Shown: positions 33,191 to 42,977 of the stretch, piece after piece | Layout: each line of letters starts with the position of its first letter | Position numbering within the stretch: position 1 is the stretch's first letter | Assembly (NCBI RefSeq): GCF_023631325.1 | Contig: NZ_JALQDG010000040.1 | Location: 1 to 64,000, forward strand | Length of the DNA: 64,000 nt | DNA from: Caballeronia sp. INDeC2 | GTDB lineage: Bacteria; Pseudomonadota; Gammaproteobacteria; Burkholderiales; Burkholderiaceae | Reading direction: 5' to 3' | Translations under genes and position numbers: made by a program | Notes under the pieces: model-generated | The model's input: only the letters and a program-made list of their open reading frames with translations | Told to the model about the DNA's origin: nothing | Databases searched by the model: none

Positions 33191-34105
33191 ATGAACCGGC
33201 GCGCGATGGCGGCATTCGCGGTATCGATATTCCTCGCGGCGTGCGGCTCGGTCGCGCCGGGCACGGGCGCGCAGAACGTGCCGCTCGCGGGCACGCCGAA
33301 CGGCGTCGCGGTGCGCGATTCGGACGGCGCGGTCTTCGTCACCGACGACAGAACCAACGGCATCGTGATGACGACGCATATCGGCGACGAGGACGCGCCC
33401 GCGTTCTCGCTCTACGCGCGCATTCCGGCGGCCGCGGGCGAGCGCCCCGGCCTGAGCCAGATCGCGTTCGCGCCGAACGGGCATCTGCTCGTCGAGCAAT
33501 TCGGCTTCGGCACGGCGGCCGCGGTGTTCGACGTCGCGCCGAGCGGCCAGGTGGCGCTCGCATCGGACACGAATTCGGCGCGGCGTCGGCTGGGCTTGCT
33601 CGTGCTCGACAGCGGCACGTTTCTGTCGAGCTGGTTCGTGAAGGAAGGCAGCGCGCCGGCCGAAGGCGGCGTCAGCCTGATCACGCGCGGCAGTGCGCCC
33701 CGGCAGATGATCGAGCGCGACATCGTCACCGGACTGGCGAAACCGGTCGGGCTCGCGGCGGTCGGCGACATGCTCTATGTGAGCGATCAGGCCGCGAACC
33801 ACATCTACAAAGTGGACTTGCAGGCGGCGCGGGCGGCGAACGCGCCCGTGCCCGCGAGCGATGTCTTCGCGACCGTCGACGCGCCCGATCTCATGGCCGC
33901 GACGCCCGACGGCACGCTCTACACGAAGTGCGGCGCGCATGCCGTGTGCAGCTTCTCGAAGCGCGGCCGGGCCACGGTCGTCGCCGACGGTTTCGAAGCG
34001 CCGCGCGGCGTGGCGGTGGATGTCGCGCGCAAACGGCTAATCGCTGTGGACCGGTCGAGCGCGCCGGACAAGCCGAGCGCGCTGCGCGTGGTGCCGATCA
34101 GATGA
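33191..34105 (+). CDS. exported lipoprotein, six-bladed propeller-like
   Basis: A 304-residue protein with a signal peptide and lipobox (AVSIFLAACGSV). The mature part has repeated short strands such as PNGVAVRDSDGAVFVTD, LSQIAFAPNGHLLVEQ and PVGLAAVGDMLYVSDQAANHIYKVDL, typical of NHL/SMP-30-like beta propellers. Such proteins can be gluconolactonase-like or purely structural; catalytic residues cannot be assigned. It diverges from the molybdopterin operon and converges on the sugar-binding protein gene. Confidence 0.75.
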   Translation: MNRRAMAAFAVSIFLAACGSVAPGTGAQNVPLAGTPNGVAVRDSDGAVFVTDDRTNGIVMTTHIGDEDAPAFSLYARIPAAAGERPGLSQIAFAPNGHLLVEQFGFGTAAAVFDVAPSGQVALASDTNSARRRLGLLVLDSGTFLSSWFVKEGSAPAEGGVSLITRGSAPRQMIERDIVTGLAKPVGLAAVGDMLYVSDQAANHIYKVDLQAARAANAPVPASDVFATVDAPDLMAATPDGTLYTKCGAHAVCSFSKRGRATVVADGFEAPRGVAVDVARKRLIAVDRSSAPDKPSALRVVPIR

Positions 34106-34112
34106 CGGTGCT

Positions 34113-35060
34113 TCAGCGCGGCGACGACCAGCCCTTGTAGCTGCCGACGTTCTCCCTTGTCACCAGCGTCGACGGCAACAGGATCGTCGTGCTGCTCGGC
34201 TTCTTGCCGTTCATGAGATCGTAGCCGACGCTCACCGCCTGCTGCGCCATCGCCCACGGATCCTGGCTCGCCGATGCCTGCACCATGGTGTCGGACTTGA
34301 GCGCCGTTTCGATATCCGGCGCGCCATCGACCGACGTAATGACGATGTTGTTCCGATGCAGTTGCTTCGCCGCGAGGTCCGTGCCGATCGCTTGCGGATC
34401 GTTGATCGCGAACACGCCGTCGAGTTTCGGGAAGCGCGTGAGATAACCCTGCATCGCGTTCATGCCGCCTTCGCGCGAGCCTTTCGCGTCCTGATCGTCG
34501 GACAGGATCTTGATGCCCGGGCTCTTCGCGAGCACGGTCTTGCAGCCGTTCACGCGATCGATCACCGCCGACACCTGCGGCCCGTTCTCGATCACGACGT
34601 TGCCCTTGCCGTTGAGCCTCTTCGCCAGATAGTCGCAGGAGATTTCGCCGGCCTGCACGTTGTTGGTTTGCACGGTGGCGTCCGCGCCCGCCGCCGCGAC
34701 GTCCACCGCGACCACGACGATGCCCGCCTTCTGCGCCTTCTTCACGGCCGGCTCGATCGCTTTCGGATCGACGGCGTTCAGCAGAATCAGATCGACGTGC
34801 GCCGAGATGAAGTTGTCGATCTGCGTGAACTGCTTGTTCATGTCGTAGTCCGACGACACCGCCTGCACCTTGGCGTTCGGGTTGATCGCCTTGGCTTTGG
34901 CTTCCGCGCCCCTCGAGATGGTGACGAAGTACGGATTGCCGAGCGAACCGACCGTGATGCCGACGGACTTCAATTGCTTGTCGGCGGCGTTGGCGGATAG
35001 CGACAGGGTGAAACCGAGAGCGAGTGCGACGCTCGCGAAAAGCTTATTGTGTTTGCGCAT
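34113..35060 (-). CDS. sugar ABC transporter, periplasmic binding protein
   Basis: A 315-residue type I periplasmic binding protein with signal peptide (cleavage after LSANA, residue 26). Motifs GSLGNPYFVTISRGAEAKA, NAVDPKAIEPAVKKAQKAGIVVVAVD and VFAINDPQAIGTDLAAKQL are those of ribose/fructose-type proteins (RbsB/FrcB). GGAGA precedes ATG 35060. With the permease, ATPase and ROK repressor upstream it forms a complete pentose/hexose uptake operon; the actual sugar is not evident. Confidence 0.88.
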   Translation of the reverse strand: MRKHNKLFASVALALGFTLSLSANAADKQLKSVGITVGSLGNPYFVTISRGAEAKAKAINPNAKVQAVSSDYDMNKQFTQIDNFISAHVDLILLNAVDPKAIEPAVKKAQKAGIVVVAVDVAAAGADATVQTNNVQAGEISCDYLAKRLNGKGNVVIENGPQVSAVIDRVNGCKTVLAKSPGIKILSDDQDAKGSREGGMNAMQGYLTRFPKLDGVFAINDPQAIGTDLAAKQLHRNNIVITSVDGAPDIETALKSDTMVQASASQDPWAMAQQAVSVGYDLMNGKKPSSTTILLPSTLVTRENVGSYKGWSSPR

Positions 35061-35133
35061 GTTGTTGTCTCCAGTGGGTCCATTTTTCGAGGGCGGGCGC
35101 ACGCGGACCCGAATGCGCCCGGATAGCGGGAAT

Positions 35134-36171
35134 TCAGGTGCGAGCCGAGCCGCGTTGACGGTATCGATCGAGCGCCACCGCGCCAATGATCACGAGGCCC
35201 TTGATGATGTACTGCCAGATATCGGACACGCCGAGCAGCACGAGACCGTTCGTCAGCACCGCGATGATAAGCGCGCCGACCAGCGTGCCGACGATCGAAC
35301 CCACGCCGCCGACGAAGCTCGTGCCGCCGAGAATGACCGCGGCGATCGCATCGAGTTCATACGACTGGCCGAGCTGCAAGCCGTTCGCGGCGTAGAGACG
35401 CGCGGCGGACATCACGGCGCCCAGACCCGCGAGCAAGCCCGAGATCGCGTAGACGAAGAGCTGGATGCCCCACACCTTGATACCCGAAAGACGCGCCGCC
35501 TCGGGATTGCCGCCGACCGAATAGATGCGCAGGCCGAGCACCGTGCGGCGCAGGATGAACCACGACACGATCACGACCGCGATCGCGATCACAACGAGCC
35601 AGGGCACGCCGAAGAGCGTGTCGTTGCCGATGAACGCGAACGACAGTTGCGGATTGAAGATGGTCGTGTCGTGCCCGATCAGCCGCGCGATGCCGCGCAC
35701 GGCGGTGAGCGAGCCGAGCGTCACGATGAACGGCGGCAGCTTGAGCAGGGCGATCAAGAGGCCGTTGACGACGCCGAAGCCGAGACCGACCGCGAGCGCG
35801 GCCGGAATGCCGAGCCACCCCCAGCCCGGAATATTCGATGCGAGCAGCGCCGTGACCGCCGCCGCCGACAGCACCGAGCCGACCGACAAGTCGATGCCGC
35901 CCGTCAGAATCACGAAGGTCATGCCCGCCGCGAGCACGATGTTGATCGATGCCTGCTGCGCGACGATCGACATGTTCTGGAAGCTGAAGAAGCCGTCCGT
36001 CACGATGCCGAAGCCGATGCACAGCAGGATCAGCACGGGCAGCATGCCCGCGGTGCGCATCAGCACCTGCATGCGTTCGCGATGCTCGATGCGGCTCTGC
36101 CGCTGGGATGTGCTTTCCGCTTTTGCAACCGGCGCGCCGCCCGTGTCGTGGTGTTTCGTGCTGTTTGCCAT
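35134..36171 (-). CDS. sugar ABC transporter permease (RbsC type)
   Basis: A 345-residue permease with about ten hydrophobic segments, the first near residue 45 (GMLPVLILLCIGFGIV). Typical landmarks are GGIDLSVGSVLSAAAV, LIGHDTTIFNP, GGNPEAARLSGIKV and ILGGTSFVGGVGSIVGTLVGA (the cytoplasmic loop that contacts the ATPase). One permease gene suggests a homodimer. GGAGAG precedes ATG 36171. Confidence 0.92.
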   Translation of the reverse strand: MANSTKHHDTGGAPVAKAESTSQRQSRIEHRERMQVLMRTAGMLPVLILLCIGFGIVTDGFFSFQNMSIVAQQASINIVLAAGMTFVILTGGIDLSVGSVLSAAAVTALLASNIPGWGWLGIPAALAVGLGFGVVNGLLIALLKLPPFIVTLGSLTAVRGIARLIGHDTTIFNPQLSFAFIGNDTLFGVPWLVVIAIAVVIVSWFILRRTVLGLRIYSVGGNPEAARLSGIKVWGIQLFVYAISGLLAGLGAVMSAARLYAANGLQLGQSYELDAIAAVILGGTSFVGGVGSIVGTLVGALIIAVLTNGLVLLGVSDIWQYIIKGLVIIGAVALDRYRQRGSART

Positions 36172-36196
36172 GTCTCTCTCCGAATTCCTTGGTTGC

Positions 36197-37741
36197 TCAA
36201 GCCGCCTGATCGAGCGCGACCTTCGAGCCCGTCGCCAGTTCGATGATCCCTTCCTGCGAAATCGGCTTGCCGGAATGGCCGCCGAGTTCGCCCGCGATTT
36301 CGCCTTCGCGCATCACGAGCACGCGGTCCGCCACGCCGATGACTTCCGGCAGCTCGCTCGAGATGACGATCACGCCGACGCCCGAGCGCGCGAGATCGTT
36401 GATGATCCGATAAATCTCCGACTTCGCGCCGATATCGACGCCGCGTGTCGGCTCGTCGAGGATCAGCACGTCGGGCTTGGTTTCGAGCAGACGCGACAAC
36501 AGCACCTTCTGCTGATTGCCGCCCGACAGCGCGCCCACGTTCACGCGCATGTTCGGCACGCGGATGGTGAGCGCGGCGATCGCGTCCTTCGCGCGCGTGT
36601 TGCCGCGCGCGAGATCCATCACGCCCGCTTTCGCGTCGCGCCCGGCGACCGTGATGTTGATGTTGTCGCGCACGCTCATGTCGAGAAAGAGACCTTGGCC
36701 CTTGCGGTCTTCGGTGAGATAGACGAGGCCCGCGTCGATCGCGTCGCGCGGCGTGCGCAGCTTCACCGGCTTGCCGTGCATCGACACTTCGCCGCGCACT
36801 TTTTCCTCCGCGCCGAAGATGAGGCGCGCGAGCTCCGTGCGCCCCGCGCCGACGAGTCCCGCGATGCCCAGTACTTCGCCCTTGTGCAGATCGAGGCTGC
36901 ATCCTTTGACGCGTTTGTCGTCGGCGATATCGCGCACGGACAACACGACGTTGCCCGGATCGTAGGGCGCGTGCTGCTTCTTGTAGAAACCGGAGATATC
37001 GCGGCCGACCATCATCTTGACGAGGCTGTCGGCGGACAGTTCCTCGCGCATCAAAGTGCCGACGTACGATCCGTCGCGCAGCACCGAGACGCGATCCGAC
37101 AGCTCGTAAATCTCCGCCATCCGGTGGCTGATGTAGATGATCGCGATGCCTTCCTCGCGCAACCGCCGCACGAGTTCGAAGAGCCGATCCGTTTCGCGCG
37201 ACGAGAGCGGCGTGGTCGGCTCGTCCATCACGAGGATGCGGGCCTGCGCATGCACGGCGCGCGCGATTTCGACGAGTTGCCGCTCCGCGATCGACAGATC
37301 GCCGACGAGCGTGTGCGCCTTGAAGCTCGCGCCGAGGCGTTTGAGCACGTCCTCGCAGCCGCGCTCCATGCCTTTGCGATCGACGAGCCTGCCGCGCCGC
37401 AACTCGCGTCCCGCGTGGATGTTCTCCGCGACGGAAAGATTCGGCGCGAGGCTCAGTTCCTGATAGATCACCGCGACGCCGAGCGCGCGCGCGGCGAGCG
37501 GCCCGTCGATGACGACCGGCTTGCCGTCGATGAGAATCTGGCCGCCCGCATCGGCCTGATAGGCGCCCGACAGGATCTTCATCAGCGTGGACTTGCCCGC
37601 GCCGTTTTCGCCCATCAAAGAATGCACTTCGCCGGGATAGACGGACAGGCGCACGTCGTTGAGCGCGCGCACGCCGGGAAAGGTTTTGCTGATGCCGCGC
37701 ATTTCCAGAAGCGGCGGAGGGCGGGAAGGGTCATGCGGCAT
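36197..37741 (-). CDS. sugar ABC transporter ATP-binding protein (RbsA type)
   Basis: A 514-residue tandem ATPase. First domain: Walker A GENGAGKST, signature LSIAERQLVEIARA, Walker B ILVMDEPT. Second domain: degenerate Walker A GLVGAGRTE, signature ALSGGNQQKVLLSR, Walker B VLILDEPTRGVD. This asymmetry is normal for RbsA/MglA-type proteins. ATG 37741 lies inside the end of the ROK gene (11-base overlap), indicating one transcript headed by the regulator. Confidence 0.92.
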   Translation of the reverse strand: MPHDPSRPPPLLEMRGISKTFPGVRALNDVRLSVYPGEVHSLMGENGAGKSTLMKILSGAYQADAGGQILIDGKPVVIDGPLAARALGVAVIYQELSLAPNLSVAENIHAGRELRRGRLVDRKGMERGCEDVLKRLGASFKAHTLVGDLSIAERQLVEIARAVHAQARILVMDEPTTPLSSRETDRLFELVRRLREEGIAIIYISHRMAEIYELSDRVSVLRDGSYVGTLMREELSADSLVKMMVGRDISGFYKKQHAPYDPGNVVLSVRDIADDKRVKGCSLDLHKGEVLGIAGLVGAGRTELARLIFGAEEKVRGEVSMHGKPVKLRTPRDAIDAGLVYLTEDRKGQGLFLDMSVRDNINITVAGRDAKAGVMDLARGNTRAKDAIAALTIRVPNMRVNVGALSGGNQQKVLLSRLLETKPDVLILDEPTRGVDIGAKSEIYRIINDLARSGVGVIVISSELPEVIGVADRVLVMREGEIAGELGGHSGKPISQEGIIELATGSKVALDQAA

Positions 37742-38972
37742 GGTTCACCTCTTGCGTTTTGATGCCCGCGTGGCGAATGGCCGCGCGCGGTGAGAAGTTG
37801 AAGAACATCGGCAGCGTGGCTGCGCCGATCGCGCCCGCATCCGGGCCGAAGGAACCGCGCACGAGCGTCGGGGTGCCGCGCGCTTCGGGCGCGTTGGCGG
37901 CGAGCGTCGTCGAAAGGCGCTTGACGAGTTTGTCGAGCAGGCCGCCGTCGATGTCGGCGTCGATCACGACCATCGGCACGTCGAGCACGCAGAGCGTCGC
38001 GCGCAGGGCGGGCGCGAGCGCCTCGATGCAGTCGTCGATCCATTCGTCGACGGCGGGAAGATGCCTCTCGATGCACGCCTGCAAGTCGATGCGGTTGTCC
38101 GCGGCCGCGCCGCAATAGTTGAGATGGCGCACGAGCGCGTTCAGCGACGCGCGCGAGAGCAGGATGTCCCACTGCCCCGCGGGCTGCGGCGCGGACGGCA
38201 GGCGGCTCGGCGGAACGGGAATCACGCCGATGTCGCCCGCATTCCCCGACGCGCCGCGCAGACAGTCGCCGTTGATCGCGATGCCGCCGCCGATCGCCGA
38301 GCCGAGAAACAGATAGACGAAGTCGTCGCAGCGGCGGCCGTGACCGTAGAAGAGTTCGGCGGTCGCGGCGGCGTTGCCGTCGTTTTCGCTGAAGACGGGC
38401 AGCGAGAGCGCGCGGCCGAGTGCATCGGCGAAATCGGTTTCGTCCCATGCGCGGAAGGTTTCGGCGGGTAGCCCGAGTTCGCGCAGCCAACTGCCGAGAT
38501 TGAACGGCTGCGCGATGCCGACGCCCGCGAGCCGCTCGCGCTCCTGGGCGGAGAGCAGGCCGAGCATGTTTTCGATGTCCCGCCGTACGATCTCCAGCAC
38601 GTCAGACGGATGCGGCAGCACGGCGTCGAGTGCGCTGCGCGCGAGCACGTCGCCGGCGAAGTTAACCAGCACCGTCTCGATGCCCGTGCGATCCAGCCGC
38701 ACGCCGATACCGAACGCGCCGCGCGGATCGAGTCGGATCAGCGACGCGGGCTGGCCGCGCTGGCCTTCGAGACGGCGTCCGGTGTATTCGATCAGGCCCG
38801 CGTTTTCCAGCGACTCGACGATGCTGCCGACCGCCGTGCTAGTCAGATTCGCGTGACGCGCGAGTTCGGCTTTCGATGCCGGCTCGGCGCGCCGCAGCGC
38901 CTGCAACAGCAGGCGCTCGTTGTACCGGCGCACGTTCGCGGAGTTGCTGCCTCTGCCGCTTGCGGGTTTCAC
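37731..38972 (-). CDS. ROK-family transcriptional repressor
   Basis: A 413-residue protein with an N-terminal winged helix (ASKAELARHANLTSTAVGSIVESLENAGLI, about residues 31-61) and a ROK sugar-kinase-like domain. The DNDG-type motif appears as SENDGNAAATAE and the glycine-rich loop as GSAIGGGIAINGD. The zinc-binding cysteine cluster of classical ROK proteins is not evident. It heads the sugar ABC operon and likely represses it until the sugar binds; a perfect 8-1-8 inverted repeat lies upstream. Confidence 0.88.
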   Translation of the reverse strand: MKPASGRGSNSANVRRYNERLLLQALRRAEPASKAELARHANLTSTAVGSIVESLENAGLIEYTGRRLEGQRGQPASLIRLDPRGAFGIGVRLDRTGIETVLVNFAGDVLARSALDAVLPHPSDVLEIVRRDIENMLGLLSAQERERLAGVGIAQPFNLGSWLRELGLPAETFRAWDETDFADALGRALSLPVFSENDGNAAATAELFYGHGRRCDDFVYLFLGSAIGGGIAINGDCLRGASGNAGDIGVIPVPPSRLPSAPQPAGQWDILLSRASLNALVRHLNYCGAAADNRIDLQACIERHLPAVDEWIDDCIEALAPALRATLCVLDVPMVVIDADIDGGLLDKLVKRLSTTLAANAPEARGTPTLVRGSFGPDAGAIGAATLPMFFNFSPRAAIRHAGIKTQEVNHAA

Positions 38973-39323
38973 GTGCTGTCTCCGAAGGACGGCCGTCGAG
39001 TAGCGGCCATTAATTAAATCAAGTTGATTTATTTAAGAACGACGGCGCATCGAAGTAAAGGAGGGAAATCCCGGAGCCGGTTTTAAGCATGTATTGGGAA
39101 GGCGTTCTCGCGCTTGAGCGAGACGTTTTACAGCCGCAAGTGATAGACCCGGTGCGCTTCCACACTAGGCGATGCAATCGGCACTGCCAAGCCGCGCGCC
39201 GTTGCTTTCCGGCCAGCTTACGAGCGGCGAAAAACCAGCTTTCGACGGGCGGCCCGGGCGAAGCGCCGGGCGGATCGATGTGCTATCGTCGGCGACACTT
39301 TTCGACGTTTCCCTCGCCTTTTC
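38973..39323. other. intergenic region between ROK operon and msrC
   Basis: About 350 bases containing the ROK-operon control region (AT-rich, 39005-39045) and, towards the right, the msrC promoter. No small gene is supported. Confidence 0.5.
39015..39031. promoter_or_regulatory. putative ROK operator
   Basis: TAAATCAA-G-TTGATTTA, a perfect 8-1-8 inverted repeat, 43 bases before the ROK start in a short AT-rich island. It is the obvious candidate site for autoregulation of the sugar operon. Confidence 0.62.
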
Positions 39324-39830
39324 ATGTTCCAGATTTCCCAAGCCACGCACGCCGGCAAGGCCGCGCAATACGACGATCTGCTGCAGCAAGCCCGCGCGCT
39401 CATCGCCGATGAAACCGACCTCATCGCCAATGCGGCGAATTTTTCATCGCTCGTCTATCACACGCTGCCCGATCTGAACTGGGCCGGCTTCTATCTCTTC
39501 GATGGCACCGAACTCGTCGTCGGACCGTTTCAGGGCAAGCCGGCGTGCGTGCGCATTGCGCTCGGACGCGGCGTCTGCGGCACGGCGGCGCGCGAACGGC
39601 GCACGCAGGTCGTGCCGGATGTGCATGCGTTTCCCGGCCATATCGCGTGCGATTCGGCGTCGCGCTCCGAGATCGTCGTGCCGCTCGTCGCGAGCGATGG
39701 CGCGCTGATCGGCGTATGGGATGTCGATAGCCCCGTGCCCAACCGCTTCGACGACGAAGACGCGCTCGGCATGGAAGCGCTCTGCACGGCGTTCGTCGCG
39801 CTCGCGTGGGGCAAGCGGACGGAGCGCTGA
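39324..39830 (+). CDS. msrC: free methionine-(R)-sulfoxide reductase (GAF domain)
   Basis: A 168-residue single GAF-domain enzyme that reduces free methionine-(R)-sulfoxide. The three family cysteines are present: GKPACVRIALGRGVCG and GHIACDSASRSEIVVPL. LNWAGFYLFDG and the C-terminal GVWDVDSPVPNRFDDED complete the pattern. It starts at ATG 39324 and is followed after one base by a DUF302 gene, probably co-transcribed. Confidence 0.9.
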   Translation: MFQISQATHAGKAAQYDDLLQQARALIADETDLIANAANFSSLVYHTLPDLNWAGFYLFDGTELVVGPFQGKPACVRIALGRGVCGTAARERRTQVVPDVHAFPGHIACDSASRSEIVVPLVASDGALIGVWDVDSPVPNRFDDEDALGMEALCTAFVALAWGKRTER

Positions 39831-39831
39831 T

Positions 39832-40230
39832 ATGTCGAGCGGGCCGATCGACAACGGCGTCGTCACGATTGCGAGCGCACACGGCGCCATCGCGACCGCC
39901 GACAAGCTCGAAGCGTTGGTCCGCGCGCGCGGGCTGATGCTCTTCGCGCGCATCGACTTCAGCGGCGACGCCGCGCGCGCCGGGCTCACGATGCCGCCGA
40001 GCCAGTTGCTCGTGTTCGGCAATCCGCAGGCGGGCACGCCGCTTATGCAGGCCGTGCCGACCGCCGCGCTCGATCTGCCGCTCAAGGTGCTCTCATGGGA
40101 AGACGCGGACGGCCGCGCGTGGCTTTCCTATAACGCGACGGAGTATCTGCGCGCCCGCCACGGACTCGACGCCGGCGCGATGAAGCCCGTCAGCGGCGTG
40201 GCCGCGCTCGTGGAAGCGGCGGCGCGCTGA
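39832..40230 (+). CDS. DUF302-family protein
   Basis: A 132-residue protein with the DUF302 pattern: LEALVRARGLMLFARIDFSGDA, PPSQLLVFGNPQAGTPLMQA, LDLPLKVLSWEDADGRAWLSYN. No signal peptide. GGAG at 39821 precedes ATG 39832, which overlaps no other gene but follows msrC directly. DUF302 function is unknown; association with redox or stress genes is common. Confidence 0.85.
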   Translation: MSSGPIDNGVVTIASAHGAIATADKLEALVRARGLMLFARIDFSGDAARAGLTMPPSQLLVFGNPQAGTPLMQAVPTAALDLPLKVLSWEDADGRAWLSYNATEYLRARHGLDAGAMKPVSGVAALVEAAAR

Positions 40231-40299
40231 CAATTTGGCGTCCTCGGCGGCCGGACGCCTGCGTCTACAATGAGACGTTTTCATCCGTCTCGATACTCC

Positions 40300-41283
40300 A
40301 TGACGAGCCTTGTCCGCCGACGCCTGCTTGCCGCTTGCGCGCTGAGCGCGTGCGCGTTGGTGCGCGCGCGCGACGTGCGCGCGGCATCCGACAAGGTCAC
40401 CGTCGCGCTCGTCATGAAGTCGCTGAACGATCCGTTCGTCGTGTCGATGATCGAAGGCGCGCGCAACTACCAGCGGCACTACGCGTCGCAACTCGATCTC
40501 GCGACCAACGGCACGTTAACCGACAACGACGTCGCCGGGCAGATTCACATCGTCGAAACGTTCATCGAGGCGAAGGTCAACGCGATCGTCATCGCGCCCG
40601 CGGACTCGAAGGCGCTCGTGCACGTGGCCGCGAAGGCCATCGCGGCTGGCATCGTCGTGATTGCGATCGACAATCCATTCGACGAGGCCGCGCAGGACGC
40701 GGCGAACGTCACGATTCCGTTCGTCGGACCGGACAGCCGGCGCGGCGCGAAGCTCGTCGGCGCGTATCTCGGCTCGAAGCTGAAGGCGGGCGACGAGGTC
40801 GGCGTCATCGAGGGGCCGCCGAACGATCTCAACGCGCAGCAGCGCACGCTCGGCTTCAAGGAGGCGATGAGCGCGGCGGGCATGCGCATCGCCGGGTCGG
40901 ACAGCGGCGACTGGACCGTGACGAGCGGCAAGACGATCGCGTTGCAGATGCTCTACGCGCATCCGGACGTGCGGGGCCTGCTCTGCGCGAACGACAATAT
41001 CGCGATGGGCGCGATCGATGCGATCCGCATCGCCGGCAAAAAGGGCCGCGTGCTGGTGACGGGCTACAACAACATCGATGCCGTGCAACCGATGCTCGAC
41101 GACGGCCGCCTCCTGGCGACGGTCGAGCAGTTCGCCGCGCGGCAGGCGGTGTTCGGCGTGGATGTCGCGGTGAAGGCGCTGCTCGAAAAGCGGCGGCAAA
41201 GGGATTTGTCGCCGTATATGGAAACGCCGGTTCAGCTGGTGACGAAGGGGCAGGCGAAGGGGTTTCGGTTCGGGGCGTCGTGA
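40300..41283 (+). CDS. orphan sugar ABC-type periplasmic binding protein
   Basis: A 327-residue type I periplasmic binding protein with an Arg-rich signal peptide (SLVRRRLLAACALSACALVRARDVRAAS). Landmarks: LVMKSLNDPFVVSMIEGARNY, VIAPADSKALVHVAAKAIAAGIVVIAIDNP, GLLCANDNIAMGAIDAIRI. No permease or ATPase gene is adjacent. It may feed a transporter elsewhere or act as a sensor partner. ATG 40300 is preferred; ATG 40270 would extend it by ten residues. Neither has a clear ribosome-binding site. Confidence 0.78.
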   Translation: MTSLVRRRLLAACALSACALVRARDVRAASDKVTVALVMKSLNDPFVVSMIEGARNYQRHYASQLDLATNGTLTDNDVAGQIHIVETFIEAKVNAIVIAPADSKALVHVAAKAIAAGIVVIAIDNPFDEAAQDAANVTIPFVGPDSRRGAKLVGAYLGSKLKAGDEVGVIEGPPNDLNAQQRTLGFKEAMSAAGMRIAGSDSGDWTVTSGKTIALQMLYAHPDVRGLLCANDNIAMGAIDAIRIAGKKGRVLVTGYNNIDAVQPMLDDGRLLATVEQFAARQAVFGVDVAVKALLEKRRQRDLSPYMETPVQLVTKGQAKGFRFGAS

Positions 41284-41715
41284 GGCGATCGCAGGTTCGA
41301 GAGAAGTCGCGTAGGCCGTCTGGTTGAGTTCGCATAGTCTCGTCGAACACAAAGTGCGAATTCGGACGAGACCGTTGCACGATTACACGAGACGCTCATC
41401 ATCACCGTCAGTTCAAGCAGCCACAAAAGGCGTGGAAAGCCATTCCCACAGACGTCGTGCCGCTCTACGTGCGGTCCGCGCACAGAGAGGCCATTCGCTT
41501 CGAGGCTGTTTCCGGGGCGGACTACGATGCGTGAATAACCGCAATCACGATTCGAGTGCGCGAGGGCTTTTTCAGCTTTTACGCGCGCAATACGATTTGT
41601 ATCTCACGGTTCGCCGCGCCTGTTCTGCGTTTCGCTCACGACGCCGAGCCGGATATCGCGGACTCAAGCTAATCGAAGCAGCGCGCGCAACCAGGAGCCA
41701 GCGCCCCTGACGCAC
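41284..41715. other. intergenic region, no supported gene
   Basis: About 430 bases between convergent genes. The frame at 41324-41710 is Arg/Ser-rich without a domain or ribosome-binding site and looks non-coding. No clear hairpin terminator was found. Confidence 0.5.
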
Positions 41716-42900
41716 TCACCCCGCCTTCGCCAACAACCCCCGCGCCGCGAGACTCCGATACAACGCGCGCACGCCGAACGTCCACGGCTCGATCTCCGTC
41801 GACAATCTCACCGTATTGACCAGCGCGCCGAGGCTCGGCGTCGAGATCGTCACGACATCGCCGAGATGATGGGTGAACCCGCCGCCCTCGGTATCGCGAT
41901 CCTTGATCGGCGAGAACATCGTGCCGAGGAACAGCATGAAGCCGTCCGGATACTGATGATGCGCGCCGTGCGTCTGCGTGACGAGATCGGCCGGATCGCG
42001 GCTGATTTCGCTCATGTGGCTCACGCCTTCGAGCACGAAGCCGTCGTCCGCGCCTTCGATGCGCAGCGACAGGCTCGACGCGCGCACCGAATCCAGCGTG
42101 AAGCGCTCATCGAACAGCCGTACGAACGGACCGATCGCGCACGACGCGTTGTTGTCCTTCGCCTTGCCGAGCAACAGCGCGCTGCGGCCTTCGATATCGC
42201 GCAGATTCACGTCGTTGCCGAGCGTCGCGCCGACGATCTCGCCGCGCGCATTCACCGCGAGCACGATCTCCGGCTCCGGGTTGTTCCATTGCGATGTCGG
42301 ATACAGGCCGACGTCCGCGCCGAATCCCACCGACGACATGGGCTGCGACTTCGAGAACACCTCCGCGTCCGGCCCGATGCCGACTTCCATGTATTGCGAC
42401 CACGCGCCGCGACGCTCCAGTTCGGCCTTCAGCTTGGCCGCGCTCTCGGAACCCGGCTTGATCTTCGACAGATCCGCCCCGATCAGCTTGTTGATCGTGT
42501 CGCGCACTTCCTGCGCGCGGCTCGCGTCGCCGCCGGCCTGCTCCTCGATCACGCGTTCCAGCAGGCTCACCGCGAACGTGACGCCGCACGCCTTCACGGC
42601 TTGCACGTCGCAGGGCGCGAGCAGGCGCGGGCCGTCGGAGGAACCATCGAGCGTCGCTTGCAGCAAGTCCTGCACGTTGCCGAGATGTTCGCCTGCGGCG
42701 TTGCGGGCGAAGTCGAGCGCATTGGCGTCGTCGAAGAGATCGGCGGTCGTCGGCGCGGCGCGCGTAATGTCGAACACTTCGCCACGGCGCACCGCGACGA
42801 CGGCAGGACCGTTCACGGGCGCGGGACGCCAGACGCGGCCGATCAGCACGGCATCGGCGAAATCTTCGGGCAGAAAGGAGGAGACGTTGACGGTTTGCAT
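41716..42900 (-). CDS. fumarylacetoacetate hydrolase (FAH)-family protein
   Basis: A 394-residue member of the FAH superfamily, larger than typical two-domain FAH enzymes. The metal-binding motif is WNNPEPEIVLAVNARGEIVG followed by LGNDVNLRDIEG; the C-terminal region carries GTMFSPIKDRD and HHLGDVVTIST. Relatives hydrolyse or dehydrate 2-keto-3-deoxy sugar acids or acylpyruvates. It diverges from an IclR regulator with a palindrome between them, consistent with a single-enzyme catabolic unit. The substrate is not clear. Confidence 0.82.
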   Translation of the reverse strand: MQTVNVSSFLPEDFADAVLIGRVWRPAPVNGPAVVAVRRGEVFDITRAAPTTADLFDDANALDFARNAAGEHLGNVQDLLQATLDGSSDGPRLLAPCDVQAVKACGVTFAVSLLERVIEEQAGGDASRAQEVRDTINKLIGADLSKIKPGSESAAKLKAELERRGAWSQYMEVGIGPDAEVFSKSQPMSSVGFGADVGLYPTSQWNNPEPEIVLAVNARGEIVGATLGNDVNLRDIEGRSALLLGKAKDNNASCAIGPFVRLFDERFTLDSVRASSLSLRIEGADDGFVLEGVSHMSEISRDPADLVTQTHGAHHQYPDGFMLFLGTMFSPIKDRDTEGGGFTHHLGDVVTISTPSLGALVNTVRLSTEIEPWTFGVRALYRSLAARGLLAKAG

Positions 42901-42977
42901 GGCTGCGGATGACGGGCGGGAAAGGAAAGCCGATCCTAGCCCGCGTGCGTGACCGTGTCCATCGGGTTGATTAATTA

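Noticed and set aside
41324..41710. 128-codon plus-strand frame between convergent genes
   Set aside because: Arg/Ser-rich, no domain, no ribosome-binding site.
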